Source: an uncultured SAR86 cluster bacterium
GTDB taxonomy: Bacteria; Pseudomonadota; Gammaproteobacteria; Magnimaribacterales; Magnimaribacteraceae
NCBI GenBank assembly: GCA_902630715.1
Contig: CACOVO010000006.1
Location: 1-64,000, forward strand
Length of the DNA: 64,000 bases
Direction of reading: 5' to 3'
The notes beneath the pieces were generated by a model. It was not told where the DNA came from and did no database searches. It worked only from the letters and a program-made list of their open reading frames with translations. Position numbers and translations under genes: made by a program. This document shows, one piece after another, positions 44,751 to 54,127 of the stretch (within the stretch, counting starts at the first letter, position 1; each line of letters opens with the position of its first letter).

Positions 44751-47700
44751 ATGAAAAAAGTTCTAATAGCTAATAGAGGTGAGATCGCGATTCGTATTGC
44801 TAGAACTTGTAGTGATTTAGGTATAAAAACTATAGGAATTTACTCTGAAGATGATGAAGGTTCTTTGCATCTCTCTAAAGTAGATGAGGCTTACAAAATC
44901 AATGGAATTGGATCGCAAGCGTACCTAAATATCAAAGAGATAATTGCTACAGCAAAGAAATTTAATGCGGATGCAATTCATCCTGGTTATGGTTTTTTAA
45001 GTGAAAATCCTTCTCTTGCAGCTGCCTCGAAGAGAGCAAAAATAAAATTCATTGGACCAAGTGAGAGAGCCTTAAAGGTTTTTGGGGATAAAAATGCTGC
45101 TAAGGAACTTGCTATAAATCTAGATATTCCCGTTATTCAAGGGACCAAAAAAGCCACTAGCTTCAGACAGGCTCAAAACTTCATGAAATCTTTAAAAAAG
45201 AATTCATCTGTCTTAATAAAAGCATCGTCTGGTGGAGGTGGAAGGGGGATGAGAGTTGTCTCCCAGATATCAGAATTGAAACAATCTTATGATAGGGCGG
45301 CATCGGAAGCTAAAGCCTCGTTTAATTCTTCAGATCTATACCTAGAGGAATATCTGCAAAATTATAGGCATATTGAGTTTCAAATTCTGGGCGATGGTAC
45401 AGGTGCTGTAAGTCATCTTCATGAACGAGAATGCTCAATTCAGAGGCGTTATCAGAAACTGATAGAAATAGCTCCTAGTCCAAGCCTCAGCTTAGGCCTT
45501 AAACAAAAAATGATCGATGCATCTTTGGCGCTTGGAAAAAAATTAAAATATGAAGGCTTAGCGACTATTGAATTTTTGGTAAATATTGAAAAGAATGATT
45601 TTAGGTTTATAGAATGTAATCCTCGTTTACAAGTCGAACATACAGTTACCGAATCAGTATTATCAGTAGATCTTGTTAAGGCACAACTTCAAATTGCTTC
45701 TGGTAAAACTTTGGAGCAAATAAAACTCGATCAATCAAACATACCCGAACCAAAAGGTTATGCCATTCAATCAAGAGTCAATATGGAAACGATTGATTCG
45801 CAAGGAAATGCGAATCCAGGAGGAGGAAAATTTGAAATATTTGATCTGCCTTCAGGTCCTGGAGTGAGAGCCGATAGCTATGGGTATTCAGGTTACGAGA
45901 CAAACCCTTTGTTTGATTCTTTAATTGCAAAAATAATTACATATTCTGCTGAAGATAATTTTAAACAGGCCGTTAAGAGAAACCACAGATCTTTGTGTGA
46001 ATTTAAAATCAGCGGAGTTCCAACAAACTTGGACATATTGAAGAATGTTTTAATAAATAAAGATTTTAAAAATAATAAAGTTCATACAAACTTTTTTGCA
46101 GACAACTTAAAGTCATTAACCAACTTACAAAATCATGCTGACTTAACTGATATCAAAAGAAGTATTCAAAAAGACAAATCTAAGAGAGGAAAAATAGAGG
46201 ATCTAGATCCTCTTGCGGTGTTAGACCATGGCAAATCTGGTGGAGTATTTATTGATCAATCTGAAAATATATTAGAGCTTAGACAGCATGATATTCAAGC
46301 AGGCTATGAGAGCGTAGATGCACCAATGCAAGGGATGATAGTTAAATTCGATGTAAAAGTTGGAGATAGTGTTTGGGAGGGTAGGACATTAGGAATAATG
46401 GAAGCCATGAAAATGGAACATGAAATCGTATCTCAAGTCAGCGGAATAGTTGAAGATATAACTGTGTCAGAACAGGATACTGTATTTGAAGGCCATTCTT
46501 TGATGAAAATCCGTCTCGCAGAGGTTAAAAAACAAATTTCTCTTAAAAATGAAGAGTTCGACCTAGATTGGATAAGGCCTGATCTTAGAGAAGCTTTGGA
46601 TAGAAAAGAAGCAAGTCATGATATAAATCGACCGGAGGCTGTCAAAAAAAGACATGGTACAGGTCATAGGACAGCAAGAGAGAATATAGAGCATCTTTGC
46701 GATGAAGGCAGTTTCCTTGAATATGGTTCTGTTGTAATGGCAGCTCAAAGACGCAGAAGAAGTGAAGAGGACTTAATAAAGAATACCACAGGCGATGGAA
46801 TGGTTTGTGGTTTGGGTCATGTAAATGGAGATTTATTTCCTGAAACATCGTCCAGAGTTATGGCCATGTCTTACGATTATATGGTTTTGGCAGGAACGCA
46901 GGGAAAAATGAATCATGCTAAGAAAGATAGAATGTTTGAAATTGCTGAACAAAACGAACTACCTACAATCTTATTTGCTGAGGGCGGGGGCGGAAGGCCA
47001 GGTGATACTGATACTTCGGGTGTTGCAGGCCTTGATTGTTTGGCCTTCACTTACTTTGCTCAACTATCAGGATTAGTTCCAATTATCGGAATAACAACAG
47101 GCAGATGCTTTGCTGGAAATGCTGTTCTTTTAGGCTGTTGTGATGTGATTATTGCAACTGAAGATTCTAATATAGGTGTTGGAGGGCCTGCGATGATAGA
47201 AGGTGGTGGATTAGGAGTATTTACTCCTGATGAGGTTGGTCCGATGGATGTGCAAGTTCCTAATGGTGTTGTAGATATTGCAGTAAAAGATGAAGCAGAG
47301 GCTGTTGAAGTTGCTAAGAAATATCTTTCCTATTTTCAAGGTCCACTAAAAAAATGGAAAGAACCCGATTCAAGAAAACTTAGATTTGCAGTTCCTGAAA
47401 ATAGACTTAGGTATTACGATATGAGAGATATCATCGAGGGGATAGCTGATATTGATTCTGTCTTGGAGATAAGAAAAGACTGGGCTCCTGGAATAATTAC
47501 TTCTTTTATTAGAATTGAAGGTAAGCCAGTTGGCATTGTTGCTAATAATCCAGGACATCTTTCAGGAGCTATAGATTCACCTGGAGCAGATAAAGGATCT
47601 AGGTTTATTCAATTATGTGATGCTTTTGATATTCCTATACTTTCTCTTATAGACTGCCCAGGGATAATGGTTGGACCTGAAAGCGAGAAATCTGCCTTAA

Positions 47701-48125
47701 TTAGGCATGCAGCGAGAATGTTTGTCGTCGGTGCCAATGTGCAAACTCCACTTATGTCTGTCGTAATCAGAAAGGCATATGGTCTGGGAGCGCAAGCTAT
47801 GGCTGGAGGCAGCTTTAAAATCCCACTATTTACGGTTACTTGGCCTACTGGCGAATTTGGAGGGATGGGTCTGGAAGGCGCTGTCAAACTTGGTTATAGA
47901 AAAGAGCTTGAAGCTATAAAAGATCCTAAGAAAAGGATTGAAGCTTACGAAAAAATGGTTGCAGATAGCTATCATCGAGGAAGAGCTGTGAATATGGCTT
48001 CACACTTTGAACTTGATGATGTTATAGATCCCGCGGAGACTAGAAATTGGGTTTCCAGCGCCCTAAAATCTCTTCCCAAAAAATCTAGAGACGGCAAAAA
48101 AAGACCAAATATAGATACTTGGTAG
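44751..48125 (+). CDS. Single-chain biotin-dependent acyl-CoA carboxylase
   Basis: Carboxylates an acyl-CoA using bicarbonate and ATP. All functional parts are fused in 1124 residues: biotin carboxylase (about 1-450, LIANRGEIAIRIART, KASSGGGGRGMRVV, ECNPRLQVEHTVTE), a biotinyl domain with EAMKM at 551-555 (biotin on Lys554), and a carboxyltransferase (about 590-1124, with KKRHGTGHRTARENIEHL and FAEGGGGRPGDTD). Most bacteria split these over two or more proteins. Single-chain forms are known for long-chain acyl-CoA carboxylases. The acceptor could be a branched, medium or long acyl-CoA; the adjacent ACAD supports a catabolic role. Confidence 0.92.
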   Translation: MKKVLIANRGEIAIRIARTCSDLGIKTIGIYSEDDEGSLHLSKVDEAYKINGIGSQAYLNIKEIIATAKKFNADAIHPGYGFLSENPSLAAASKRAKIKFIGPSERALKVFGDKNAAKELAINLDIPVIQGTKKATSFRQAQNFMKSLKKNSSVLIKASSGGGGRGMRVVSQISELKQSYDRAASEAKASFNSSDLYLEEYLQNYRHIEFQILGDGTGAVSHLHERECSIQRRYQKLIEIAPSPSLSLGLKQKMIDASLALGKKLKYEGLATIEFLVNIEKNDFRFIECNPRLQVEHTVTESVLSVDLVKAQLQIASGKTLEQIKLDQSNIPEPKGYAIQSRVNMETIDSQGNANPGGGKFEIFDLPSGPGVRADSYGYSGYETNPLFDSLIAKIITYSAEDNFKQAVKRNHRSLCEFKISGVPTNLDILKNVLINKDFKNNKVHTNFFADNLKSLTNLQNHADLTDIKRSIQKDKSKRGKIEDLDPLAVLDHGKSGGVFIDQSENILELRQHDIQAGYESVDAPMQGMIVKFDVKVGDSVWEGRTLGIMEAMKMEHEIVSQVSGIVEDITVSEQDTVFEGHSLMKIRLAEVKKQISLKNEEFDLDWIRPDLREALDRKEASHDINRPEAVKKRHGTGHRTARENIEHLCDEGSFLEYGSVVMAAQRRRRSEEDLIKNTTGDGMVCGLGHVNGDLFPETSSRVMAMSYDYMVLAGTQGKMNHAKKDRMFEIAEQNELPTILFAEGGGGRPGDTDTSGVAGLDCLAFTYFAQLSGLVPIIGITTGRCFAGNAVLLGCCDVIIATEDSNIGVGGPAMIEGGGLGVFTPDEVGPMDVQVPNGVVDIAVKDEAEAVEVAKKYLSYFQGPLKKWKEPDSRKLRFAVPENRLRYYDMRDIIEGIADIDSVLEIRKDWAPGIITSFIRIEGKPVGIVANNPGHLSGAIDSPGADKGSRFIQLCDAFDIPILSLIDCPGIMVGPESEKSALIRHAARMFVVGANVQTPLMSVVIRKAYGLGAQAMAGGSFKIPLFTVTWPTGEFGGMGLEGAVKLGYRKELEAIKDPKKRIEAYEKMVADSYHRGRAVNMASHFELDDVIDPAETRNWVSSALKSLPKKSRDGKKRPNIDTW

Positions 48126-48174
48126 TCAACTTAATATATCTTCTTAACGTATTGATATTATTTTATTTTCTCAG

Positions 48175-48984
48175 GTGAAACAGCGATTATTTATTTTTCT
48201 CATTTTAGGAATAGTAATCCTTTTTGTGGATTTATTTTCTAACAAGGAAAATGAAAATAACATAACGATCTTTGAGTCCGAAATTAATTCTTTGATTGGA
48301 ACTTGGGTTAATCAAGTAGGAAGAGAGCCTACCCTTCAAGAAATCGATGGAATAATAAAACAACTTCTTGATGAAGAAATTCTCTACAGAGAAGCTATTA
48401 AATTGGGACTGGATAAGAATGACATAATTATCAAAAGAAGATTAGCTCAAAAAATAGGATTTCTCAGACAGGAGGCTGTTTCTTCAGTTCCTACTGAAGA
48501 GGAACTGAATGTTTTTTATGAAGCAAATAAAGAAAAATATAAGGTAGAAAAGAAGATCACCTTTTCTCATATTTACTTCAGCGATGAAGAAGGTAATTCA
48601 GATCAGGCCATAAGTGCTCTGAATCAAATAAAATCAGGATCCTCCAATAGTAATTTTGGTGAGCCTTTTCTCCTCGGAAAAAACTTTTCTTCTAAAACAA
48701 TCTCTGAGATTGAAAGATCTTTTGGATCTAACTTTTCAGACAAAATTCAAACTGCCGTCGTTAAAGAATGGACAGGCCCTTTATTGTCTGAGTATGGTTA
48801 TCACTTAGTGTATATCAATTCTATAAACGATCCTTTTTTGCCTAACTTGAAAGATATTGAAAATCTTGTCGCCAGTGATGTGATTATTGAGAAACAAAAT
48901 AATTCTGTGAAAGAATACCTGAAAGAATTAAGGTCAAAATATCAAATTGAAATATTGGCTGATTTCAATGAAGCATCTGAATAA
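48175..48984 (+). CDS. Parvulin-type peptidyl-prolyl isomerase, membrane-anchored
   Basis: A 269-residue periplasmic folding factor. An N-terminal hydrophobic helix (about 4-21) anchors it. The chaperone-like helical region (about 30-110) precedes a rotamase domain with ITFSHIYFSDEEG near 122-134 and LLSEYGYHLVYINSI near 203-217. The start codon is GTG at 48175. The following HupE-like gene overlaps its end by 17 bp, so the pair is coupled; similar PPIase-HupE pairs occur in marine bacteria. Confidence 0.8.
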   Translation: MKQRLFIFLILGIVILFVDLFSNKENENNITIFESEINSLIGTWVNQVGREPTLQEIDGIIKQLLDEEILYREAIKLGLDKNDIIIKRRLAQKIGFLRQEAVSSVPTEEELNVFYEANKEKYKVEKKITFSHIYFSDEEGNSDQAISALNQIKSGSSNSNFGEPFLLGKNFSSKTISEIERSFGSNFSDKIQTAVVKEWTGPLLSEYGYHLVYINSINDPFLPNLKDIENLVASDVIIEKQNNSVKEYLKELRSKYQIEILADFNEASE

Positions 48985-49921
48985 ATTCATTATTTTTTAT
49001 TTTGGATTGCTAATTGCCTTCCAAGCCTCAGCACATGAGATGAATCCAGCCAGATTAACTCTTGAAGAAGGACAGGGAGGGTCTTATTCAGGTTTATGGA
49101 TGTACCCTTCTAATGCAGTAGGGCTTCCAGCAGAAGTGAGTTTTACTGATTGTGAAGAGAGTGAAAGAAATTTACCCGAAGTAAAAGGCAAATACCTAGT
49201 TTCGAAAATTGAAATTAATTGTGATGAAACTCTAAAAGGTAAGGAAATTTCTTTTAGAGGGCTTTCCAGGCTCACGGATGCTTTAGTAAGTGTAAAATTT
49301 TTAGACCAGACCTCATTTGAGGGCTTGGCAACAATTAATTCTTCAAAATTCGATATACCGAGAGAAATAAGCATTTACCCTACCAGTTATTTTTGGCTTG
49401 GTATCGAACATTTATTGAGTGGAATAGATCATATGTTATTTGTTTTTGGTCTCTTATTCTTAGTCTCAGGAACTCTCAACCTTGTAAAAACAATATCTGC
49501 TTTTACATTGGCTCATAGTATTACTTTGGCTGCGTCGGTATTAGATTTAGTAAGTGTGCCACAAGCATCTACAGAAGCTTTTATAGCTTTAACAATTATT
49601 TATTTAGCCCTTGAAGTGGGTGATAAACAAAAATATGATTCAACTCCGTGGTTAATAGCCTTTGGGTTTGGTTTACTTCATGGTCTTGGTTTCGCAGGAG
49701 CTTTGACTGAGATTGGAATCAATAATGAAAATCTATTTTTATCTTTGTTCTTATTCAACTTAGGCATAGAGATAGGCCAATTGACCGTACTACCTTTTTT
49801 TGGGTTAATAATTTACTTACTCAATTCAAAAAAAATAAAGATTGAGGTTACTTCTTTTGCAAGTTATTTTATCGGAGGACTTGGCACTTATTGGCTAATC
49901 GAAAGGGTCATATCAATATAA
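48968..49921 (+). CDS. HupE/UreJ-family membrane protein
   Basis: A 317-residue protein with a signal peptide (1-22), an extracytoplasmic beta-rich domain (about 23-135) and a C-terminal membrane domain of six or seven helices opening with GIEHLLSGIDHMLFVFGLLFL near 145-165, the HupE/UreJ_2 hallmark with histidines. These proteins are suspected metal permeases. The ATG at 48968 is chosen because the signal peptide starts there. It is translationally coupled to the upstream PPIase gene. Confidence 0.82.
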   Translation: MKHLNKFIIFYFGLLIAFQASAHEMNPARLTLEEGQGGSYSGLWMYPSNAVGLPAEVSFTDCEESERNLPEVKGKYLVSKIEINCDETLKGKEISFRGLSRLTDALVSVKFLDQTSFEGLATINSSKFDIPREISIYPTSYFWLGIEHLLSGIDHMLFVFGLLFLVSGTLNLVKTISAFTLAHSITLAASVLDLVSVPQASTEAFIALTIIYLALEVGDKQKYDSTPWLIAFGFGLLHGLGFAGALTEIGINNENLFLSLFLFNLGIEIGQLTVLPFFGLIIYLLNSKKIKIEVTSFASYFIGGLGTYWLIERVISI

Positions 49922-49934
49922 AGGTGAAGAAAAT

Positions 49935-50921
49935 ATGAATGAAATAGAATTTAGACATATACAGAGCAATGGAATAAAACTGAGGCTTGCGATGATGGGA
50001 GAGGGCCCATTAGTAATTTTTTGTCATGGTTGGCCAGAGAGCTGGTACAGCTATAGACACCAACTTCCAGTTGTTGCAGAAGCTGGATATAAAGCTGTAG
50101 CTTATGACGTCAGGGGATATGGAGAATCTGAAAAACCTCATGAAATCGAAGCTTACACAATGAAAAATATGACTAAGGATGTGATAGGAATTATCGATGC
50201 TTTGGGATATGAGACTGCAATCACTATAGGTCACGATTGGGGAGGTCCTATAGCGCTTCATACAGCAGCTTTGAATGAAGACCGTATTACCGCAACTGGA
50301 ACGTTGTCGGTACCTTTCACAGGACGGGGTCCTATGCCAGCTCTAGATCTTTGGAAGGAGATCTATAAAGATAGATTTTTCTATCAATTGTATTTTCAAA
50401 AGGAAGGGATTGCAGAGGCAGAATTCGAATCTGATTTAGAGAAATCTCTATTTATTACCTATACAAATAGTGATGGTAGAGGGATGAAGAAAAATTTGGA
50501 AAAAGGGCAAAGTGGCTTAGTTCCAATGAAAGATAAAAATTCCTCTTTTCTTGAAGGCATGGAGGTTTTTGATGACTTTCCGAACTGGTTCACTAAAAAA
50601 GATTTAGACTACTTTGTAAGTCAGTTTGAAATTAGCGGATTGAGAGGCCCCTTCAATCGTTACAGGGCTCAAAACATAGATTGGAATGAACTCTCTGAAC
50701 TTGATAAAAAGCTATCTCAGCCTGCCTTCTTTATCACTGGAACTTTAGACCCAGTTAATTTTTTCATATCTTCAGATGAACCTCTGATAAATCGTATAAA
50801 CGCAAATTACGAAAACCTTATTTTTGCAGAGGAACTAGAAGGCATTGGTCATTGGACGCAACAGGAAGCTCCAGAGGAAGTAAATGAGTTGTTACTTAAA
50901 TTCCTCAAAGAAGTTTCCTAA
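49935..50921 (+). CDS. Alpha/beta hydrolase, epoxide-hydrolase-like
   Basis: A 328-residue cytoplasmic hydrolase. It has the oxyanion HGWPESWYSYRHQ (HGxP) near 30-42, the nucleophile aspartate in GHDWGGPIALH near 98-108, and the late catalytic His in GHWTQQEAPEEV. This combination marks epoxide hydrolases and related haloalkane dehalogenases; HGxP with a tyrosine-bearing cap favours epoxide hydrolysis. It starts 13 bp after the HupE gene and may form one transcript with the GNAT that follows. Confidence 0.88.
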   Translation: MNEIEFRHIQSNGIKLRLAMMGEGPLVIFCHGWPESWYSYRHQLPVVAEAGYKAVAYDVRGYGESEKPHEIEAYTMKNMTKDVIGIIDALGYETAITIGHDWGGPIALHTAALNEDRITATGTLSVPFTGRGPMPALDLWKEIYKDRFFYQLYFQKEGIAEAEFESDLEKSLFITYTNSDGRGMKKNLEKGQSGLVPMKDKNSSFLEGMEVFDDFPNWFTKKDLDYFVSQFEISGLRGPFNRYRAQNIDWNELSELDKKLSQPAFFITGTLDPVNFFISSDEPLINRINANYENLIFAEELEGIGHWTQQEAPEEVNELLLKFLKEVS

Positions 50922-50933
50922 TTCCTACTTTTA

Positions 50934-51506
50934 ATGAATAAAGTAAAGGATATAAATAAAAAAAACGAATTAGCTGCGGTAAATACTTTATTGCTTGCCT
51001 TTTCTGGTGACCCATTACAGAGATATTTGATGCCTGATCCGGTAATTTATTTCAAAAACTCCTTTTTATGGTTTAAGAATGCTGTAAGTCAGTCTATTGA
51101 AACAAAAACTCTTTTTGGAACTGAGGACCTCTCCGGGTTAGCGGTTTGGTTTAAGCCTTTTTATGAAGTTCAATTCGATGCCCTTGAAGAAACTATGAAA
51201 GATCTCCCAATAAATTCTCAGAGCGATATTTTTCTGTATTTCGAGGAGTTCGAGAAGAGCAAACCTAAAGATGCATGGTACTTAGAATATTTAGGAGTAG
51301 ACCCTCGTGTACACTCTCAAGGAATTGGATCTCTCCTTCTAGAATATTCTTTGACCGAAATTGATATTCATCATGAGCCTGCTTATCTTGAATCATCCAA
51401 TCCAAGAAACATGACCTTATATGAGAGACATGGATTTGAAACTTTAAAAAAGTTCCAATTTGGTGATGGTCCGCCTATACATACAATGTATAGGGAGCCT
51501 AGGTAG
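50934..51506 (+). CDS. GNAT-family N-acetyltransferase
   Basis: A 190-residue acetyltransferase. The acetyl-CoA-binding signature is LEYLGVDPRVHSQGIGSLLLEY near 118-139, followed by YLESSNPRNMTLYERHGFE, the usual late strand-helix. The N-terminal half is variable, as expected for a substrate-selecting region. It lies 12 bp after the epoxide-hydrolase-like gene. The acceptor is not predictable. Confidence 0.85.
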   Translation: MNKVKDINKKNELAAVNTLLLAFSGDPLQRYLMPDPVIYFKNSFLWFKNAVSQSIETKTLFGTEDLSGLAVWFKPFYEVQFDALEETMKDLPINSQSDIFLYFEEFEKSKPKDAWYLEYLGVDPRVHSQGIGSLLLEYSLTEIDIHHEPAYLESSNPRNMTLYERHGFETLKKFQFGDGPPIHTMYREPR

Positions 51507-51541
51507 ATTTATGCCGTTAAAAGTATATATTTCGATTATCT

Positions 51542-54037
51542 CTAGTTAGCGAGATCCAAAGCAGAGCTGATGATCCAATTAAGATACTTTCTATGTGACT
51601 TTGTTGGCGGATGTGACGATGACTTCCTAGAAATTTTTTGTATGTCCCTTAGGGAATTGTAAACAGCAGATGTAGCCAGTTCGTCATAATAGTCTTGCGA
51701 CATAATTTCAATCAAACGTCTTACATAATTTACTTGAAGATTCCTTCTAATTGTCGAAACTTGATTTCTTGGATCTCCACTGAAGACGGCTTTTGTTAAA
51801 TCTTCCATCATTTCGTCAACACTATAGGTATTACCATAAAGTCCAGTATCACTTAATCTATAAAGAGTCTTTGCATTCAAAAGGTGGTTAAGCACTCTTG
51901 ATTGCATGCTCAGTATCAGCTTATGAATTTGAGGATCCTCTTGTTCTCCTCTAAGATCTTGATCTCTTCTCTCAATCTGCACAAGCCTTAGTAATTCTGA
52001 GTTGATTGGAAATGCCTCAGTTGAAAAAGCGTATTCGGATAACGCATACATTGCTTTCTTCTGATAATCGTATGGCACAGGGCTATACGGATCTTTTGTT
52101 ACTTCATTCTGGGGATTTGACCTTTCAACATAAACACCCCCGATATATCTTGAAATGATATTTAACGCTCGATCATATGATCTCATTAGTACGGCATGAG
52201 CATTTCGGTATTCTTCCCAACTTTCAACTTTATCTCTGAGTTTGTCCGGGAGATTTTCTTGAACATGATTTATCAGATTAATTCTGTTTATAGAATACTC
52301 TATTGGATCACTAGAAAGATCATTTGTCATTGCTCTCGGATCAATACCATAACCCGGGTAACCCATAGATTCTGAATCGTTAGCAAACATCAACTCTGGT
52401 TTTTCAGACTCCTTTATAATCTCATTAAGTTGTTTTTCATCTAAATTTGGTGTGTAGCCGTATCTTATAGCCCAAATATCATATGGACCGGGAACAATGT
52501 CATAATAATCACCTTGCTCTATACCCAAGGGTGCAAGGTTTATAGGAGCATATTCCATAACAGAAGAGGTTATTCCTACCTTACTCGTTATCTCAGAGTT
52601 GTGGATATCTTCATTATTGTGAAGAAAGCTTGCTTTAAAATTATGGTTTAAGCCTAAAGTATGACCAACTTCATGTAGCGCAAGACTTTTGATCGATTGC
52701 TCAATTATTTTTTCTTCGTCCAAGACCGATAAATTTGCAAGCATCATGTCTTCTTGTTTGAAGGTCGATGAATAACACATTTCATGATTTGTATCCTTAC
52801 CGAAAATGTCATCGATAGTAAGCCTATTTGTTAAATAAACCCACTCCAACATAATGTCAGCTCCAATAATTTGCCCTGTTCTTGGATTAGTAAAGGAGGG
52901 TCCATATCCTCCGAACATTGGTTGTGGAGAAGAAGTCCATCTTAATACGTTATATCTAATATCACCGGCATCCCACAAAGCATCATCAGGTTGCATTTTG
53001 ACCTCTATCGCATTTTTAAAACCAGCTTCTTCGAATGCTATATTCCACGCAAGCACACCTTCTTTTATATATTCTCTTAATTCATGAGGTGTAGTATTTT
53101 CTATCCAAAAAGTTATAGGCTCTACTGGCTCTGATATTTCTTTAGAGGGATACTTTTTTTTCAAATTCCATTTATTTATTAAGTCCCCATAAGGAGTTGC
53201 ATCTTTGCTGGTCAAGTCAGTTATCCTGTCAGAAAAATAACCTACTGATTGATTAACAGTTCTAGGTTCAAAATCATTTTCAGGAATTTCTATGAAACTG
53301 TATCTCATTTTTATGCTTACATTCCTTACATCGGCTGTATCTTCAGCATCGTACTGGTAAGAAGGCTGACTCTCTAGTACATACTCTACCTCGATGTCAG
53401 TATTTTTTTCATAGTTAAAGAGGTTCACAACTCTGGATTTAATTGGACTAATCATACCCCAGCTAAAACTACTTGAATGATAATCATCCGGGCTACTGAT
53501 AGGCTTTATGGGAGTCAAATCTTCAGAAAGAAGAAGATTTGTAATTTCAACAAGAAACTCATTTTCCTCAGGGTTATTGCCCACTATCGAAGCGACATGC
53601 AGTGTGGAGTCGGACACATTAGAGCCTTTAGATTTACTAAGAGGGGAACTTGCATCAAAACTATAATTTGTTAGAACTCTAATAAATCTTAGATTTTCAA
53701 AATCTTTTTCAATTTTGAAGATCCCATTATCTACATATCCGCCAGTAAACTTTCCAGTTGTAGTTAATCCGTTTAGGGCATGCGCAAAATATATGAACTC
53801 CTTTCCAAGTTGATTTTCATCAATTTTTAGAAATATTTTGTTCGTTTCGTTGTCTCTAAATAAAGTTAAAAAGCCATCGATTCTCTCATAATCTTCAGTA
53901 AGCTCTTCGATGTAAATTTCTTCTATTTCAGCTTCTTCAGAGGATTCTTCTTCTGCATCTTTCGATATCTCTTCAGCAAAAGCTATCTGCCAAGAAATGC
54001 CTAATAAGATAAGGAATATAGTGTATGTCTTTCTCAT
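51542..54037 (-). CDS. Exported zinc metalloprotease, metzincin-like (DUF5117/DUF5118 type)
   Basis: A large secreted or periplasmic protein of about 831 residues. The start MRKTYTIF at 54037 gives a signal peptide ending near residue 22; the longer reading adds five residues. The zinc motif is HEVGHTLGLNH at 455-465 (HExxHxxGxxH). The N-terminal region (about 25-200) is rich in glutamate and resembles the DUF5118 and DUF5117 domains that precede this catalytic domain. No adjacent gene suggests its target. Probably digests external protein. Confidence 0.85.
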   Translation of the reverse strand: MRKTYTIFLILLGISWQIAFAEEISKDAEEESSEEAEIEEIYIEELTEDYERIDGFLTLFRDNETNKIFLKIDENQLGKEFIYFAHALNGLTTTGKFTGGYVDNGIFKIEKDFENLRFIRVLTNYSFDASSPLSKSKGSNVSDSTLHVASIVGNNPEENEFLVEITNLLLSEDLTPIKPISSPDDYHSSSFSWGMISPIKSRVVNLFNYEKNTDIEVEYVLESQPSYQYDAEDTADVRNVSIKMRYSFIEIPENDFEPRTVNQSVGYFSDRITDLTSKDATPYGDLINKWNLKKKYPSKEISEPVEPITFWIENTTPHELREYIKEGVLAWNIAFEEAGFKNAIEVKMQPDDALWDAGDIRYNVLRWTSSPQPMFGGYGPSFTNPRTGQIIGADIMLEWVYLTNRLTIDDIFGKDTNHEMCYSSTFKQEDMMLANLSVLDEEKIIEQSIKSLALHEVGHTLGLNHNFKASFLHNNEDIHNSEITSKVGITSSVMEYAPINLAPLGIEQGDYYDIVPGPYDIWAIRYGYTPNLDEKQLNEIIKESEKPELMFANDSESMGYPGYGIDPRAMTNDLSSDPIEYSINRINLINHVQENLPDKLRDKVESWEEYRNAHAVLMRSYDRALNIISRYIGGVYVERSNPQNEVTKDPYSPVPYDYQKKAMYALSEYAFSTEAFPINSELLRLVQIERRDQDLRGEQEDPQIHKLILSMQSRVLNHLLNAKTLYRLSDTGLYGNTYSVDEMMEDLTKAVFSGDPRNQVSTIRRNLQVNYVRRLIEIMSQDYYDELATSAVYNSLRDIQKISRKSSSHPPTKSHRKYLNWIISSALDLAN

Positions 54038-54127
54038 AAAAATTATTTGCAAATTGACTGTTATAGTTATTTTTAAGGTGCGATACTATATCAGAAACTA
54101 AATACAAATTTTGGTAGGTTTTAGAAA

